Positions 1 through 6,724 of a stretch of 17,739 bases of DNA are shown here, in pieces. Origin of the DNA: an uncultured Oscillospiraceae bacterium (lineage in GTDB: Bacteria > Bacillota > Clostridia > Oscillospirales > Oscillospiraceae); assembly GCA_934636305.1 (NCBI GenBank), contig CAKUAM010000038.1, positions 1-17,739 on the forward strand, in the 5' to 3' direction. Made by a program: the position numbers and the translations under genes. Position 1 is the first letter of the stretch; each line of letters opens with the position of its first letter. Below the pieces are notes generated by a model. That model was not told the DNA's origin. It saw only the letters and a list, made by a program, of their open reading frames with translations, and searched no databases.

Positions 1-172
1 ATCTGATGTTCTAATTTACCGATTGTAAAGCACCTCCAAATGCAAAGTGCGGATGCCGCAAAGCACCCGCACATAATGTCCTGACAATCGCCGAAGCGAA
101 GGGAAATTATGAACCTCTTTGCTTTCGCTGGAGGTGAGTTGCGGTGCTTACCGCTCCTTCTTTGTTTTCTCC
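1..172 (-). ncRNA. Structured leader RNA or small RNA of unknown class, running off the left edge
   Basis: The leftward transcript from the promoter at 178-206 is rich in stable hairpins. They are GCGGT/ACCGC with loop AAGC (141-154), ACCTC/GAGGT enclosing a GC-GAAA-GC tetraloop hairpin (113-135), TCGC-UUCG-GCGA (88-99), and a 10-bp stem with one G-U pair and loop UUUGCG (47-72). A long-range pair CGATTGT/ACAATCG (84-90 with 20-26) would enclose the last hairpin and compete with the UUCG hairpin. No known riboswitch consensus was recognised. The RNA could be the 5' leader of a gene beyond the window or a stand-alone RNA. A weak reading frame begins with ATG at 74 (after AGGA) and stays open to the edge for 24 codons, but it overlaps the hairpins and I do not call it a gene. 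Confidence 0.4.
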
Positions 173-177
173 GTGAT

Positions 178-206
178 ATTATAGCGGGGAAACTGCGGCT
201 TGTCAA
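178..206 (-). promoter_or_regulatory. Near-perfect sigma-A promoter firing leftwards
   Basis: On the minus strand the -35 is TTGACA (206-201) and the -10 is TATAAT (183-178), separated by exactly 17 bases. Both hexamers match consensus. It lies 20 bases beyond the stop of the DUF6512-type gene and reads away from it, so it serves whatever starts left of position 172. Confidence 0.85.
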
Positions 207-225
207 CAGGAAACTGCGAAAATTT

Positions 226-714
226 TTACGATGCGGAGAGAAAAATGGGCAGATCCGGCGGCGCGAATGTGAAAAGGACGAGGGCCGCGCCGTACAGGCC
301 GGCTGCAATGACCAGCGGCCCGCATACCCGGGCAAGAGCCGGTGCGCGCAGCAGATGATGCGCAAGCACAAAGCCTGCCGCCATCGAAAGAAGATAGAGC
401 GCGATGTCAAGCGCCAGGGTATGTACGCCGAAGCCGGATAGAAGCGTATAGTATGCGCCGAGCAGAATTGCCGGCGCGGCGAGAAGTCCGGACAGCATAG
501 CGCCCCATCCTCGGCGCTTGTCCGCGTATGGCCGCATGAGAATAAACGACGCGGCAAGCTGCGGCCAGAACAGCAGCTTCAGATGCTCCCAGACGCTTTC
601 ATTGACGGGCGCAAAGGCAGACACAAGCGCAATGGGCAGCGCGGGATACAGAAAATGCAGGACGCTTCCGACTATGGCGGCTGCGAAAAAAACGAGGATC
701 CATCGACGTTTCAT
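226..714 (-). CDS. DUF6512-type small integral membrane protein
   Basis: This is a 162-residue, strongly hydrophobic protein of unknown function. The sequence shows an N-terminal membrane segment (about residues 5-30), a conserved-looking cytosolic or re-entrant stretch NESVWEHLKLLFWP (38-51), and then about four more hydrophobic segments (52-62, 73-93, 98-120, 127-150). The ESVWEHLKLLF motif is what I associate with the DUF6512 family, which has no assigned activity. The ATG at 714 is chosen because a G-run ribosome site precedes it; the frame stays open upstream to 879, but that would overlap hom. It is the last gene after hom and would be expressed by read-through of the hairpin at 723-750, whose 3' arm contains its ribosome site. 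The family call comes from memory of the motif. Confidence 0.75.
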   Translation of the reverse strand: MKRRWILVFFAAAIVGSVLHFLYPALPIALVSAFAPVNESVWEHLKLLFWPQLAASFILMRPYADKRRGWGAMLSGLLAAPAILLGAYYTLLSGFGVHTLALDIALYLLSMAAGFVLAHHLLRAPALARVCGPLVIAAGLYGAALVLFTFAPPDLPIFLSAS

Positions 715-722
715 AAAAAGCC

Positions 723-750
723 CCCCCTGCCATAACCATATGACAGGGGG
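723..750 (-). terminator. Hairpin after hom with T run, overlapping the next ribosome site
   Basis: The arms are CCCCCTG (750-744 on the minus strand) and CAGGGGG (729-723), extended past one mismatch by CATA/TATG around a 4-base loop. GGC and five T follow, then the ATG at 714. It looks like a rho-independent terminator for the hom operon, but the G-run that would bind the ribosome for the downstream gene lies in its 3' arm. It may therefore attenuate both transcription and translation of that gene. A second small palindrome, TGGTTC-A-GAACCA (754-766), sits just before it. Confidence 0.65.
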
Positions 751-767
751 AACTGGTTCAGAACCAA

Positions 768-1958
768 TCAGCCGAGCACCGGCCACGCGGCATCCAGCGC
801 CAGCGCGGAGGCGTCCAGCGCCTGCCGGCAGGTGGGCTGCGTCAGGCCGCCGTACCAGCCGTCCTGATCGGGCAGCCATTCAATTTTACCGAGTGCCTGC
901 TCACAGGTGTCCTTGCTCTGCTTGGTGCGAAGAAAGAACTGCGAAACAAACGCGGCGGGATCAGCCAGTGCGGCAGGCTCTGCCGACCAGTCGACCGGCT
1001 GCTTGCGGCCGGGATTGCGGACGATATCAATGACGTCGCCAAGAACAGCGCTGGCCGTGGCCGGGCCGCCGGCACCGGGGCCAAAGAACATGGCGCTGCC
1101 GATGTTGTTGCCTTTTACCTCAATGGCGTTGAGCACACCGGATACCGGGGCCAGCGGCTGCGAGGCGGGAACAAAATGCGGGCTGACAAACACGCAGAGC
1201 TGCTCGCCCTGCCGCACAGCGCGGCCCAAAAGCTTCAGCTTCATGCCGGCGGCCTCGGCAAAGGCGGCGTCGGCGGAGGTGATGGTGGAGATGCCGGTCA
1301 TCGAAATGCGCGACGGATCGACATTTTTGCCGAACATCATGTCGGCCAGAATGCAGATCTTACGGCCTGCGTCAATGCCGTCAACATCGGCGGCGGGGCT
1401 CTGCTCGGCGTAGCCGCGCGCCTGCGCGTCGTGAAGGGCAGCGTCATAGCTCTGGCCGCATTCGAGCATCTGCGTGAGGATGAAGTTTGTGGTGCCGTTC
1501 AGAATGCCGCGCACCTCGGAAATGACATTTGCCCCCAGGCACTGGCTCAGCGGATGCAGGACGGGGATGCCGCCGCCGACAGAGGCCTCAAAGAGGAAGC
1601 TAACGCCGTGCGCCTTGGCAAGCGCAAGAAGCTCTGTGCCGTGCTCAGCAACGAGCTGCTTGTTGGAGGTGACGACATGCTTGCCGGCCTCCAGCGAGCG
1701 GCAGACAAAGTTCAGCGCTGCGCCGCAGCCGCCGATGGCCTCAATGACCAGAAATACTTCGGGGTCAGACTCGACAACGGCAAAGTCCTTGACCATTTTA
1801 TCGTGGAAAGGGGCATCCGGCATATCGCGCAGATCGACAACGTAGGCAAGCGAAACAGCCTCGCCCGCATTTTTTTCGATTGTCTGTGCGTCACGCAGCA
1901 GAATTTCTGCGCAGCTGCCGCCGACGGTGCCGGCACCAAGAATTGCAATCTTTTTCAT
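768..1958 (-). CDS. hom: Homoserine dehydrogenase
   Basis: It reduces L-aspartate 4-semialdehyde to L-homoserine with NAD(P)H, the branch point to threonine and methionine. The 396-residue protein shows the dinucleotide motif GAGTVGG (8-14), TSNK with the active-site lysine (K100), the SVGGGIP loop (126-132), the GILNGTTNFIL signature (151-161), and DVDGIDAGRK with the D196/K200 pair. The FFGPGAGGPATASAV segment ends the catalytic domain near residue 305. The last 80 or so residues sit where Gram-positive Hom proteins carry an ACT domain, but I cannot find the usual D-x-x-G-V-L motif, so this tail looks degenerate or divergent. The ATG at 1958 follows AGGAG, and the upstream alcohol dehydrogenase stops 11 bases earlier, so the two are co-transcribed. 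Confidence 0.95.
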   Translation of the reverse strand: MKKIAILGAGTVGGSCAEILLRDAQTIEKNAGEAVSLAYVVDLRDMPDAPFHDKMVKDFAVVESDPEVFLVIEAIGGCGAALNFVCRSLEAGKHVVTSNKQLVAEHGTELLALAKAHGVSFLFEASVGGGIPVLHPLSQCLGANVISEVRGILNGTTNFILTQMLECGQSYDAALHDAQARGYAEQSPAADVDGIDAGRKICILADMMFGKNVDPSRISMTGISTITSADAAFAEAAGMKLKLLGRAVRQGEQLCVFVSPHFVPASQPLAPVSGVLNAIEVKGNNIGSAMFFGPGAGGPATASAVLGDVIDIVRNPGRKQPVDWSAEPAALADPAAFVSQFFLRTKQSKDTCEQALGKIEWLPDQDGWYGGLTQPTCRQALDASALALDAAWPVLG

Positions 1959-1969
1959 ATCCAGTCTCC

Positions 1970-3154
1970 TTATGCTTCATTTGCTCTGCGGTAGATGGCG
2001 AGAATCTGATCGTAGCCCAGCACGCGGAACGTGCCGATGGTGCGCGTTTTTCCGTAGCTGCAGCGGCTGGCAAGCTCGGTAAGGCCATCTTCGTCCTGCT
2101 TGCCGCAGGAAAGCTGCGTCAGCCGGGTCGGCATGCCGATCAGACGGAAGAACGACTCCTGCCGGTCAATGCCGGCCTGTGCAGCAAGCATATCGTCCGG
2201 CTCTGTGACCTGCCAGACATTGCGCGCAAAGCGGGCAAAGCGGGCCGGATCCTCATCCACGACAAAGCGGGCCCAGCTTGACCAGATGGCCGTCAGACTG
2301 TCGCCGTGGTAAACATCAAATTTTTCACTCAGCGCATGGCCCAGCTGGTGCGGCGCAAAATCGCGCTTGCCGCCAAGCCCGGTCAGCCCGTTGTGGGACA
2401 GACTGCCGCACCACATAATCTCGCTCATGGCGGCGTAGTCGCCGGGATTGCCGACGGCGGCGGGGCCATGATGGATCACGACGCGCAGAAGCGCCTCGGC
2501 AATCTCGTCGGTAATTGCATTATCTGTGACCGGGTTAAAATACCGGTCCATGGTGTGCATGAGAATATCGCTGACACCGCAGGCTACCTGATGGGATGGC
2601 AGCGTGGCGGCAAGCGTGGGATCGAGAATGGCAAAGGACGGGCGGTTGAAGTCGGTGTTGAGGCCGCGCTTTTCTCCAGCCTCCGCATTTGTCAGTACGG
2701 CAGAGTCGCTTGTTTCGCTGCCGGCAGCCGGAATGGTCAGAATGACGCCGACCGGCAGGGATTTTGTGACGACAGCGCGCTTTTTCCAGAACTCCCAGAT
2801 ATCCGTTTCCGGGTTGGCTGCACCGTGGGCGATGGCCTTGCAGGTGTCGATGACGCTGCCGCCGCCGACAGCGAGAATCAGCTCCGCGCGGAACTTGAGC
2901 GCCAGCCGGACACCCTCACGTGCAAGCGCCACGCGCGGGTTCGGCTGGACGCCGCCGAGCGTTTCAAAGCTGACGTTGGCCTTGAACAAAATGGCGCTCA
3001 CGCGGTCAAGCAGACCGCTCTTTTTCGCGCTGGAGCCGCCGTAAACGACAAGCACGCGTGAGATGCTCCGCTTGGCAAGCAGTTCCGGGAGCTTTTCCAG
3101 AGAATCCTGGCCGAATACGATTTCGGTCGGCACGTAATATTGAAATGAATGCAT
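1970..3154 (-). CDS. Iron-containing alcohol dehydrogenase, YqhD/butanol dehydrogenase type
   Basis: This 394-residue NAD(P)H-dependent alcohol/aldehyde oxidoreductase belongs to the group III (iron-activated) family. The sequence shows the nucleotide-binding GGGS (97-100) and PAAGSETS (143-149). The four metal ligands are D196, H200, H269 and H283, in the contexts SDILMH, APHQLGH and YHGDSL. The spacing matches E. coli YqhD (D194, H198, H267, H281) with a constant offset of two. The N-terminal YGGSS (38-42) corresponds to the phosphate-binding loop. The substrate cannot be told from sequence. Its start ATG follows the TGA of the ACT-domain gene by one base (TGATATG), so translation is probably coupled, and hom follows 11 bases later. 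Placement between an amino-acid regulator and hom is unusual, and reduction of a semialdehyde is possible but unproven. Confidence 0.92.
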   Translation of the reverse strand: MHSFQYYVPTEIVFGQDSLEKLPELLAKRSISRVLVVYGGSSAKKSGLLDRVSAILFKANVSFETLGGVQPNPRVALAREGVRLALKFRAELILAVGGGSVIDTCKAIAHGAANPETDIWEFWKKRAVVTKSLPVGVILTIPAAGSETSDSAVLTNAEAGEKRGLNTDFNRPSFAILDPTLAATLPSHQVACGVSDILMHTMDRYFNPVTDNAITDEIAEALLRVVIHHGPAAVGNPGDYAAMSEIMWCGSLSHNGLTGLGGKRDFAPHQLGHALSEKFDVYHGDSLTAIWSSWARFVVDEDPARFARFARNVWQVTEPDDMLAAQAGIDRQESFFRLIGMPTRLTQLSCGKQDEDGLTELASRCSYGKTRTIGTFRVLGYDQILAIYRRANEA

Positions 3155-3155
3155 A

Positions 3156-3596
3156 TCAGCCTGCGACGCAGTCAGCCTTGACTACGCCCTTCCTTTCTGA
3201 AATCTTTTGTGTCAGTGCTTCGATGGTGCAGTTGAGACTGCCCGTCTCTGCGGAGATTGTGACCATGGCGCGGCCGCCTGTAGGGATAGATTGGTTGATG
3301 GTCAGTATATTTGCACCACAGCTGGCAAAAATAGACAGTATCTCGGAGAGAATACCGGCCTTATCCTTGAGCATGATCTGATAGGTGATAATCCGGCCCG
3401 CCATCAGATTCTGGAACGGTGCAATGGAGTCGCGGTATTTGTAAAAGGCGCTGCGGCTGATGCCGACTGCCTGCGCTGCGACGTTGACCTTGTCGGTTTC
3501 GCCGGTTTCCAGCATCCGCTTGGCCTCTGCAACCTTCTGGAAAATTTCGGGCAGCGCGGAGGCCTCTACAATATAGTATTTCGGTGTTTGTTCCAT
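3156..3596 (-). CDS. UPF0735/PheB-type ACT-domain protein with N-terminal helix-turn-helix
   Basis: This is a 146-residue small regulatory protein. Residues 36-57 (KVNVAAQAVGISRSAFYKYRD in part) read as a helix-turn-helix. Residues 70-146 form an ACT domain, with the ligand-loop motif DKAGILSEIL at 78-87 and a second half ending in KADCVAG. ACT domains bind amino acids; family members are called PheB or UPF0735, and their exact function is not settled. The start at 3596 is preceded by GAGGTAA. As first gene of the operon with the alcohol dehydrogenase and hom, it is a candidate amino-acid-responsive regulator of that operon, or a partner supplying feedback control to Hom, whose own ACT region looks degenerate. 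That role is inference. Confidence 0.88.
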   Translation of the reverse strand: MEQTPKYYIVEASALPEIFQKVAEAKRMLETGETDKVNVAAQAVGISRSAFYKYRDSIAPFQNLMAGRIITYQIMLKDKAGILSEILSIFASCGANILTINQSIPTGGRAMVTISAETGSLNCTIEALTQKISERKGVVKADCVAG

Positions 3597-3654
3597 AATA
3601 AATTACCTCAACAATTGTCCACAGCTCGAAAGCAAGTGTCTCTAAGCAGACTTC

Positions 3655-3683
3655 AATATACACCACGTGACTGGAAATTGCAA
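3655..3683 (-). promoter_or_regulatory. Promoter of the ACT-adh-hom operon
   Basis: The minus strand carries TTGCAA (3683-3678), 17 bases, then TATATT (3660-3655), about 60 bases upstream of the first start codon. The predicted leader is only about 50 bases, too short for a T-box, so control is more likely through a protein. Confidence 0.65.
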
Positions 3684-3722
3684 GTACAAAATTTCATGTA
3701 TGAGATCTGGGAGGGAAAACTC

Positions 3723-4805
3723 GTGATAAGGGGGGTGCAGAGCGTGAAGGGAAGGAAAATTTTTCGGACAATTTTATTGGTTCTGGGCGTGCTTGCAGGC
3801 GCGTGGATCTTCGGCGCGCTGATTTTGCCGGTTGTGCTGCCTTTTCTGATTGGGCTTGGTGTATGCATGCTGGCGGAAAAGCCGGTGGCCTTTCTGCAGA
3901 GCCGGACGCGGCTTCCGCGGGCGCTGGCTTCGGCTGTGTGTGTGCTGGGGCTGTATACGCTGCTGCTCGGGGCGCTTTTTTTGCTGTGCCGGCTGCTGTG
4001 TACGGAGGCGGCGGGCTTTGCACGGGAGCTGCCGCAGCTGGCGCTGGGGCTGAGCAGACCGCTCCTGCAGGTGAAGCAAAGGCTTATCTCGCTGGCGGAG
4101 AAGCTGCCGGACGGACTTGGCACAGGGCTTCGGACAGGCGTGGAATCGTTTTTTAAAAGCGGCGCGGGGATTGGCACGAAGCTGTATGATGCGGTGTTTT
4201 CGTGGGCGTCCGGATTTTTGGGCAAGTTGCCGGATGCGGTCCTATTTGTGATAACGGCAATCCTGTCCAGCTTCCTGTTTTCCGGGGAGCTGCCTGCCAT
4301 CCGCGGCTGGCTGCGGCGCGTGGTAAAGCCGGAGTGGGGAAAAAAGCTGCAGACACTGGCGGGCCATGTGCGTGTGACACTGGGGGCATGGCTGCATGCG
4401 CAGCTGAAGCTCATGGGCGTGACGCTGCTGATTTTGACAGCAGGGCTGCTCATTTTGCGCGTGCGCTATCCCGTTCTGGCGGCACTTATCATCACAGTGG
4501 TCGATGCGCTGCCGGTGTTCGGCACGGGGACGATCCTGATTCCGTGGGCGGTGGTGATGTTTTTGCGGGGGCAGACGCGGCTTGGGATAGGGCTTGTCAT
4601 CTTGTACGGCGTGGCGGCGCTCAGCCGCCAGACGCTTGAGCCGCGCCTTGTCGGCAGGCAGGTGGGGCTGAACCCGGTTCTGACGCTGCTGGCTCTGTAT
4701 ACGGGCTATCGTCTGCTCGGCGTGGGCGGGATGATTGTGTTTCCCATCGCGGCGATGCTTCTCAAGCAGCTGTGGGATCATTCCGGCTTGCAGCGGGAGG
4801 GATGA
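3723..4805 (+). CDS. YtvI/AI-2E-exporter-family membrane protein
   Basis: This polytopic membrane protein of about 360 residues belongs to the AI-2E transporter superfamily (PF01594), most like the sporulation-linked YtvI group by size and layout. Hydrophobic segments lie near the N terminus as a pair (IFRTILLVLGVLAGAWIF and LPVVLPFLIGLGVCML), followed by a central amphipathic domain (LSRPLLQVKQRLISLAEKLPDG). The C-terminal block contains the family-typical VDALPVFGTGTILIPWA and LEPRLVGRQVGLNPVLTL. The start is uncertain: GTG 3723 follows GGGAGGG, and GTG 3744 follows AAGGGGGGTG; the ATG at 3696 has no ribosome site. The frame stays open as far back as 3207 over the divergent ACT gene, which I take as chance. 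The transported substrate is unknown, and the YtvI sub-family call is less certain than the superfamily. Confidence 0.85.
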   Translation: MIRGVQSVKGRKIFRTILLVLGVLAGAWIFGALILPVVLPFLIGLGVCMLAEKPVAFLQSRTRLPRALASAVCVLGLYTLLLGALFLLCRLLCTEAAGFARELPQLALGLSRPLLQVKQRLISLAEKLPDGLGTGLRTGVESFFKSGAGIGTKLYDAVFSWASGFLGKLPDAVLFVITAILSSFLFSGELPAIRGWLRRVVKPEWGKKLQTLAGHVRVTLGAWLHAQLKLMGVTLLILTAGLLILRVRYPVLAALIITVVDALPVFGTGTILIPWAVVMFLRGQTRLGIGLVILYGVAALSRQTLEPRLVGRQVGLNPVLTLLALYTGYRLLGVGGMIVFPIAAMLLKQLWDHSGLQREG

Positions 4806-4816
4806 TTCTGTATAAT
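4788..4816 (+). promoter_or_regulatory. Promoter inside the end of the YtvI-like gene, serving the RluA-type gene
   Basis: TTGCAG (4788-4793), 17 bases, then a perfect TATAAT (4811-4816). The -35 and most of the spacer lie within the last codons of the upstream gene, and the start codon of the pseudouridine synthase follows at 4840. The transcript leader would be only about 17 bases. Confidence 0.8.
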
Positions 4817-4839
4817 AGACGCAAAAAGGGGGGAGAGTC

Positions 4840-5718
4840 GTGATTCTGGAGCAGACGGCTGCGCGGCAGGCGAAGCTCCTGTCCATTTTGCGGCGGGAGT
4901 TCCGGCTGTCGGCCGGTCTGGTGAAGAAGCTCAAATGGCAGAATGCGCTGTTTGTGAACGGCAGTCCGGCCCATACGGACTGTTTGGTGCAGCCGGGCGA
5001 CGCGCTGCGTGTCGTCATAGAGGAAAAAACAGAGGGGTTTGATCCGGAGCCGATGGCACTGGATATTCTATATGAGGACGAGGCGTTTCTGGCGGTGGAT
5101 AAGCCGGCGGGAATGCTGGTGCATCCATCGCCGCAGAAAAACTGCGGGACGCTTGCCAATGGGGTGCTGTACCATTTGCAGCGCGCGGGCGGCAGCGCCG
5201 GCGTGCATCCGGTGACGCGGCTTGACCGTGATACATTTGGCGTGGTGCTGGTGGCGAAGAATGCAAATGTGCATGACCTGTTCTGCCGGATGCTGCGTGA
5301 GCGGCAGATCCAAAAGACCTATCAGGCCGCAGTGTTCGGCGCGCCGGAGCAGCAGGCCGGCGAGATTGATCTGCCGGTCTATAAGATTGGCGGCGGGAAT
5401 CTCATCCGTATTGTTGACGCGCGCGGGCAGGCCGCCGTGACACAGTACCGTGTGCTCGAGCGCGCGGAAAGGACGGCGCTTCTGCAGATGCATCCTGTTA
5501 CCGGGCGCACGCACCAGCTGCGGCTGCATTGTCAGGTGTCCGGATTTCCCATCCTTGGCGATCCGCAGTATACCGCGCCGGCGGCGAGGGCCTATTCTGA
5601 CGCGCACGGTCTTTTTACGCAGCAGCTGTGCGCCGTCCGGCTGGAATTTCCGCATCCCATGACGGGGGAGCGGATGGAGATCCAATCGCGGCAGGCGGTG
5701 ATTTTCCCGAAGGACTAG
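4840..5718 (+). CDS. RluA-family RNA pseudouridine synthase
   Basis: This 292-residue enzyme converts uridine to pseudouridine in rRNA or tRNA. Residues 20-61 resemble an S4 RNA-binding domain (RLSAGLVKKLKWQNALFVNG, then QPGDALRVVI). The catalytic domain starts at LDILYEDEAFLAVDKPAGMLVHP (74-96, quoted in part), which is motif I. The catalytic motif HPVTRLDRDTFG follows, with the nucleophile D129, and then PVTGRTHQLRLH, a strongly conserved RluA/RluD segment. The usual serine of RLDxxTSG is phenylalanine here. The start is GTG at 4840 with AAAGGGGGGAGAG upstream. Which uridine is modified cannot be said; RluD-like and YlyB-like enzymes are all possible. Confidence 0.93.
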   Translation: MILEQTAARQAKLLSILRREFRLSAGLVKKLKWQNALFVNGSPAHTDCLVQPGDALRVVIEEKTEGFDPEPMALDILYEDEAFLAVDKPAGMLVHPSPQKNCGTLANGVLYHLQRAGGSAGVHPVTRLDRDTFGVVLVAKNANVHDLFCRMLRERQIQKTYQAAVFGAPEQQAGEIDLPVYKIGGGNLIRIVDARGQAAVTQYRVLERAERTALLQMHPVTGRTHQLRLHCQVSGFPILGDPQYTAPAARAYSDAHGLFTQQLCAVRLEFPHPMTGERMEIQSRQAVIFPKD

Positions 5719-5744
5719 AAATCGCATGGACTTTTTGATATACT
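5716..5744 (+). promoter_or_regulatory. Possible promoter of the small membrane protein gene
   Basis: TAGAAA (5716-5721), 17 bases, then TATACT (5739-5744), 30 bases before the start codon. An imperfect 17-base inverted repeat, ACTCcCTG-T-CAGaGAGT (5742-5758), sits over the expected transcription start and could be an operator. The -35 is weak. Confidence 0.45.
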
Positions 5745-5773
5745 CCCTGTCAGAGAGTAGGGAAGGGGAGCAT

Positions 5774-6100
5774 ATGCAAAAGGAAAAACATACACCGACC
5801 ATCGATGAGGAGCTGCCGGAAAACGCGCAGCACCGGAAGCTCGATCATGTCTTTTTATATGTGCGCAATGTCATGGCTGGCGTGGCGGCGCTGCTGTTTC
5901 TGGCGTCCTTTGTGCTGCCGCAGATCCATAAGCTGCTGCGTGCGATTGCGTATTTCTGCGGCGCAGCGGCATATTTGCTGGAAATTCTTGTGATGACGGA
6001 TTGCCTGCGCAAGCAGGTGCCGCGCAAGGAGCTGTTCATGGCGTTCTGCTTCGGGCCGCTGTATATTTTGCTGGGACTGAGCTACTTGTTAGAAGCATAA
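5774..6100 (+). CDS. Small integral membrane protein of unknown function
   Basis: I do not recognise this 108-residue protein. A polar N-terminal stretch (residues 1-25, with THE-like charged residues DEELPENAQ) is followed by three hydrophobic segments at about 30-50 (VMAGVAALLFLASFVLP), 55-75 (LRAIAYFCGAAAYLLEILV) and 86-106 (LFMAFCFGPLYILLGLSYLL). A short basic loop, CLRKQVPRKE, lies between the last two. The ATG at 5774 is preceded by GGAAGGGGAG; an in-frame ATG at 5726 has no ribosome site. A strong terminator follows directly, so it is the last gene of this rightward group. It may be transcribed with the pseudouridine synthase or from its own promoter. Confidence 0.8.
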   Translation: MQKEKHTPTIDEELPENAQHRKLDHVFLYVRNVMAGVAALLFLASFVLPQIHKLLRAIAYFCGAAAYLLEILVMTDCLRKQVPRKELFMAFCFGPLYILLGLSYLLEA

Positions 6101-6105
6101 TACAT

Positions 6106-6133
6106 AAAACGCGGGGCAATCGCCCCGCGTTTT
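6106..6133. terminator. Bidirectional rho-independent terminator
   Basis: A perfect 12-bp stem, AAAACGCGGGGC with GCCCCGCGTTTT, closes a 4-base AATC loop. The A run on one side and T run on the other give a terminator in both directions. It lies between the converging small membrane protein gene and the tyrosine phosphatase gene. Confidence 0.92.
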
Positions 6134-6175
6134 GCAGTATCCCCAATATATATGCCTCCGGCTTTGAGAGAATGA

Positions 6176-6631
6176 TTATTCTGCAAGTATTGTTTGCAGC
6201 AGTGCGCGGCAGCCGGCCTCAATATCGCGCCACGCGGTATCAAAATCATCCGTGTACCATGGGTCGGCAACGTCGCGCGGATGACCCGTATAGTTCAGCA
6301 GCAGATGCAGCTTGCCCTCGGGATCGCCGCCGCAGATACGGCGCATATCCCGCAGGTTGGCACTGTCCATGCCAATCAGCAGATCAAACCGTGCATAATC
6401 GTCACGCGTCAGCTGCCGCGCACGATGATCGTCAAACCAGACCTTGTGCGCGCGCAGCTGCCGCTGCGCAGGCGGATAGATCGGGCTGCCGAGCTCCTCG
6501 CGGCTGGTCGCTGCAGAGGCAATTTCCAGCTGGTCCGACACGCCGGCCTTCTGTGCCAGGTCGCGGAAAATAAACTCTGCCATCGGGCTGCGGCAGATAT
6601 TGCCGTGGCAAATAAAAAGCACTTTTGTCAT
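6176..6631 (-). CDS. Low-molecular-weight protein-tyrosine phosphatase
   Basis: This 151-residue cytosolic phosphatase hydrolyses phosphotyrosine on proteins, in bacteria often on tyrosine kinases of polysaccharide export. The P-loop CHGNICRS (8-15) holds the nucleophile C8 and phosphate-binding R14, at the N terminus as expected. The general acid is D123 in DVADPWY. Length is typical of the family. The ATG at 6631 is chosen for the GGAGTG 8 bases upstream; the longer frame to 6688 has no ribosome site. No tyrosine kinase or polysaccharide gene is nearby, so the substrate is open. Family members may also be arsenate reductases, but the DPWY motif favours a phosphatase. Confidence 0.93.
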   Translation of the reverse strand: MTKVLFICHGNICRSPMAEFIFRDLAQKAGVSDQLEIASAATSREELGSPIYPPAQRQLRAHKVWFDDHRARQLTRDDYARFDLLIGMDSANLRDMRRICGGDPEGKLHLLLNYTGHPRDVADPWYTDDFDTAWRDIEAGCRALLQTILAE

Positions 6632-6638
6632 CGTCGTT

Positions 6639-6713
6639 TCACTCCATATAGGTCTTGCATTTTTTAAAATTTGCGATATCAATAGCATCTATCCGGGCCT
6701 TGCGTTCTGACAT
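6639..6713 (-). CDS. Possible 24-residue peptide between hsdS and the phosphatase gene
   Basis: An ATG at 6713 (minus strand) opens a 25-codon frame beginning MSERKARIDAID and ending CKTYME. GAGG lies about 9 bases upstream and overlaps the end of the specificity-subunit gene. Its TGA at 6641-6639 falls inside the ribosome-binding region of the phosphatase gene (GGAGTGA). It could be a leader peptide, a remnant of a restriction-system gene or simply chance. I see no family. Confidence 0.25.
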   Translation of the reverse strand: MSERKARIDAIDIANFKKCKTYME

Positions 6714-6724
6714 CCTGACTCGCC

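Noticed and set aside
3207..3722. The YtvI-like reading frame remains open about 500 bases upstream of the chosen start.
   Set aside because: It runs antisense over the ACT-domain gene, has no membrane or family character and no ribosome site; the membrane protein begins at the GTG codons near 3723-3744.
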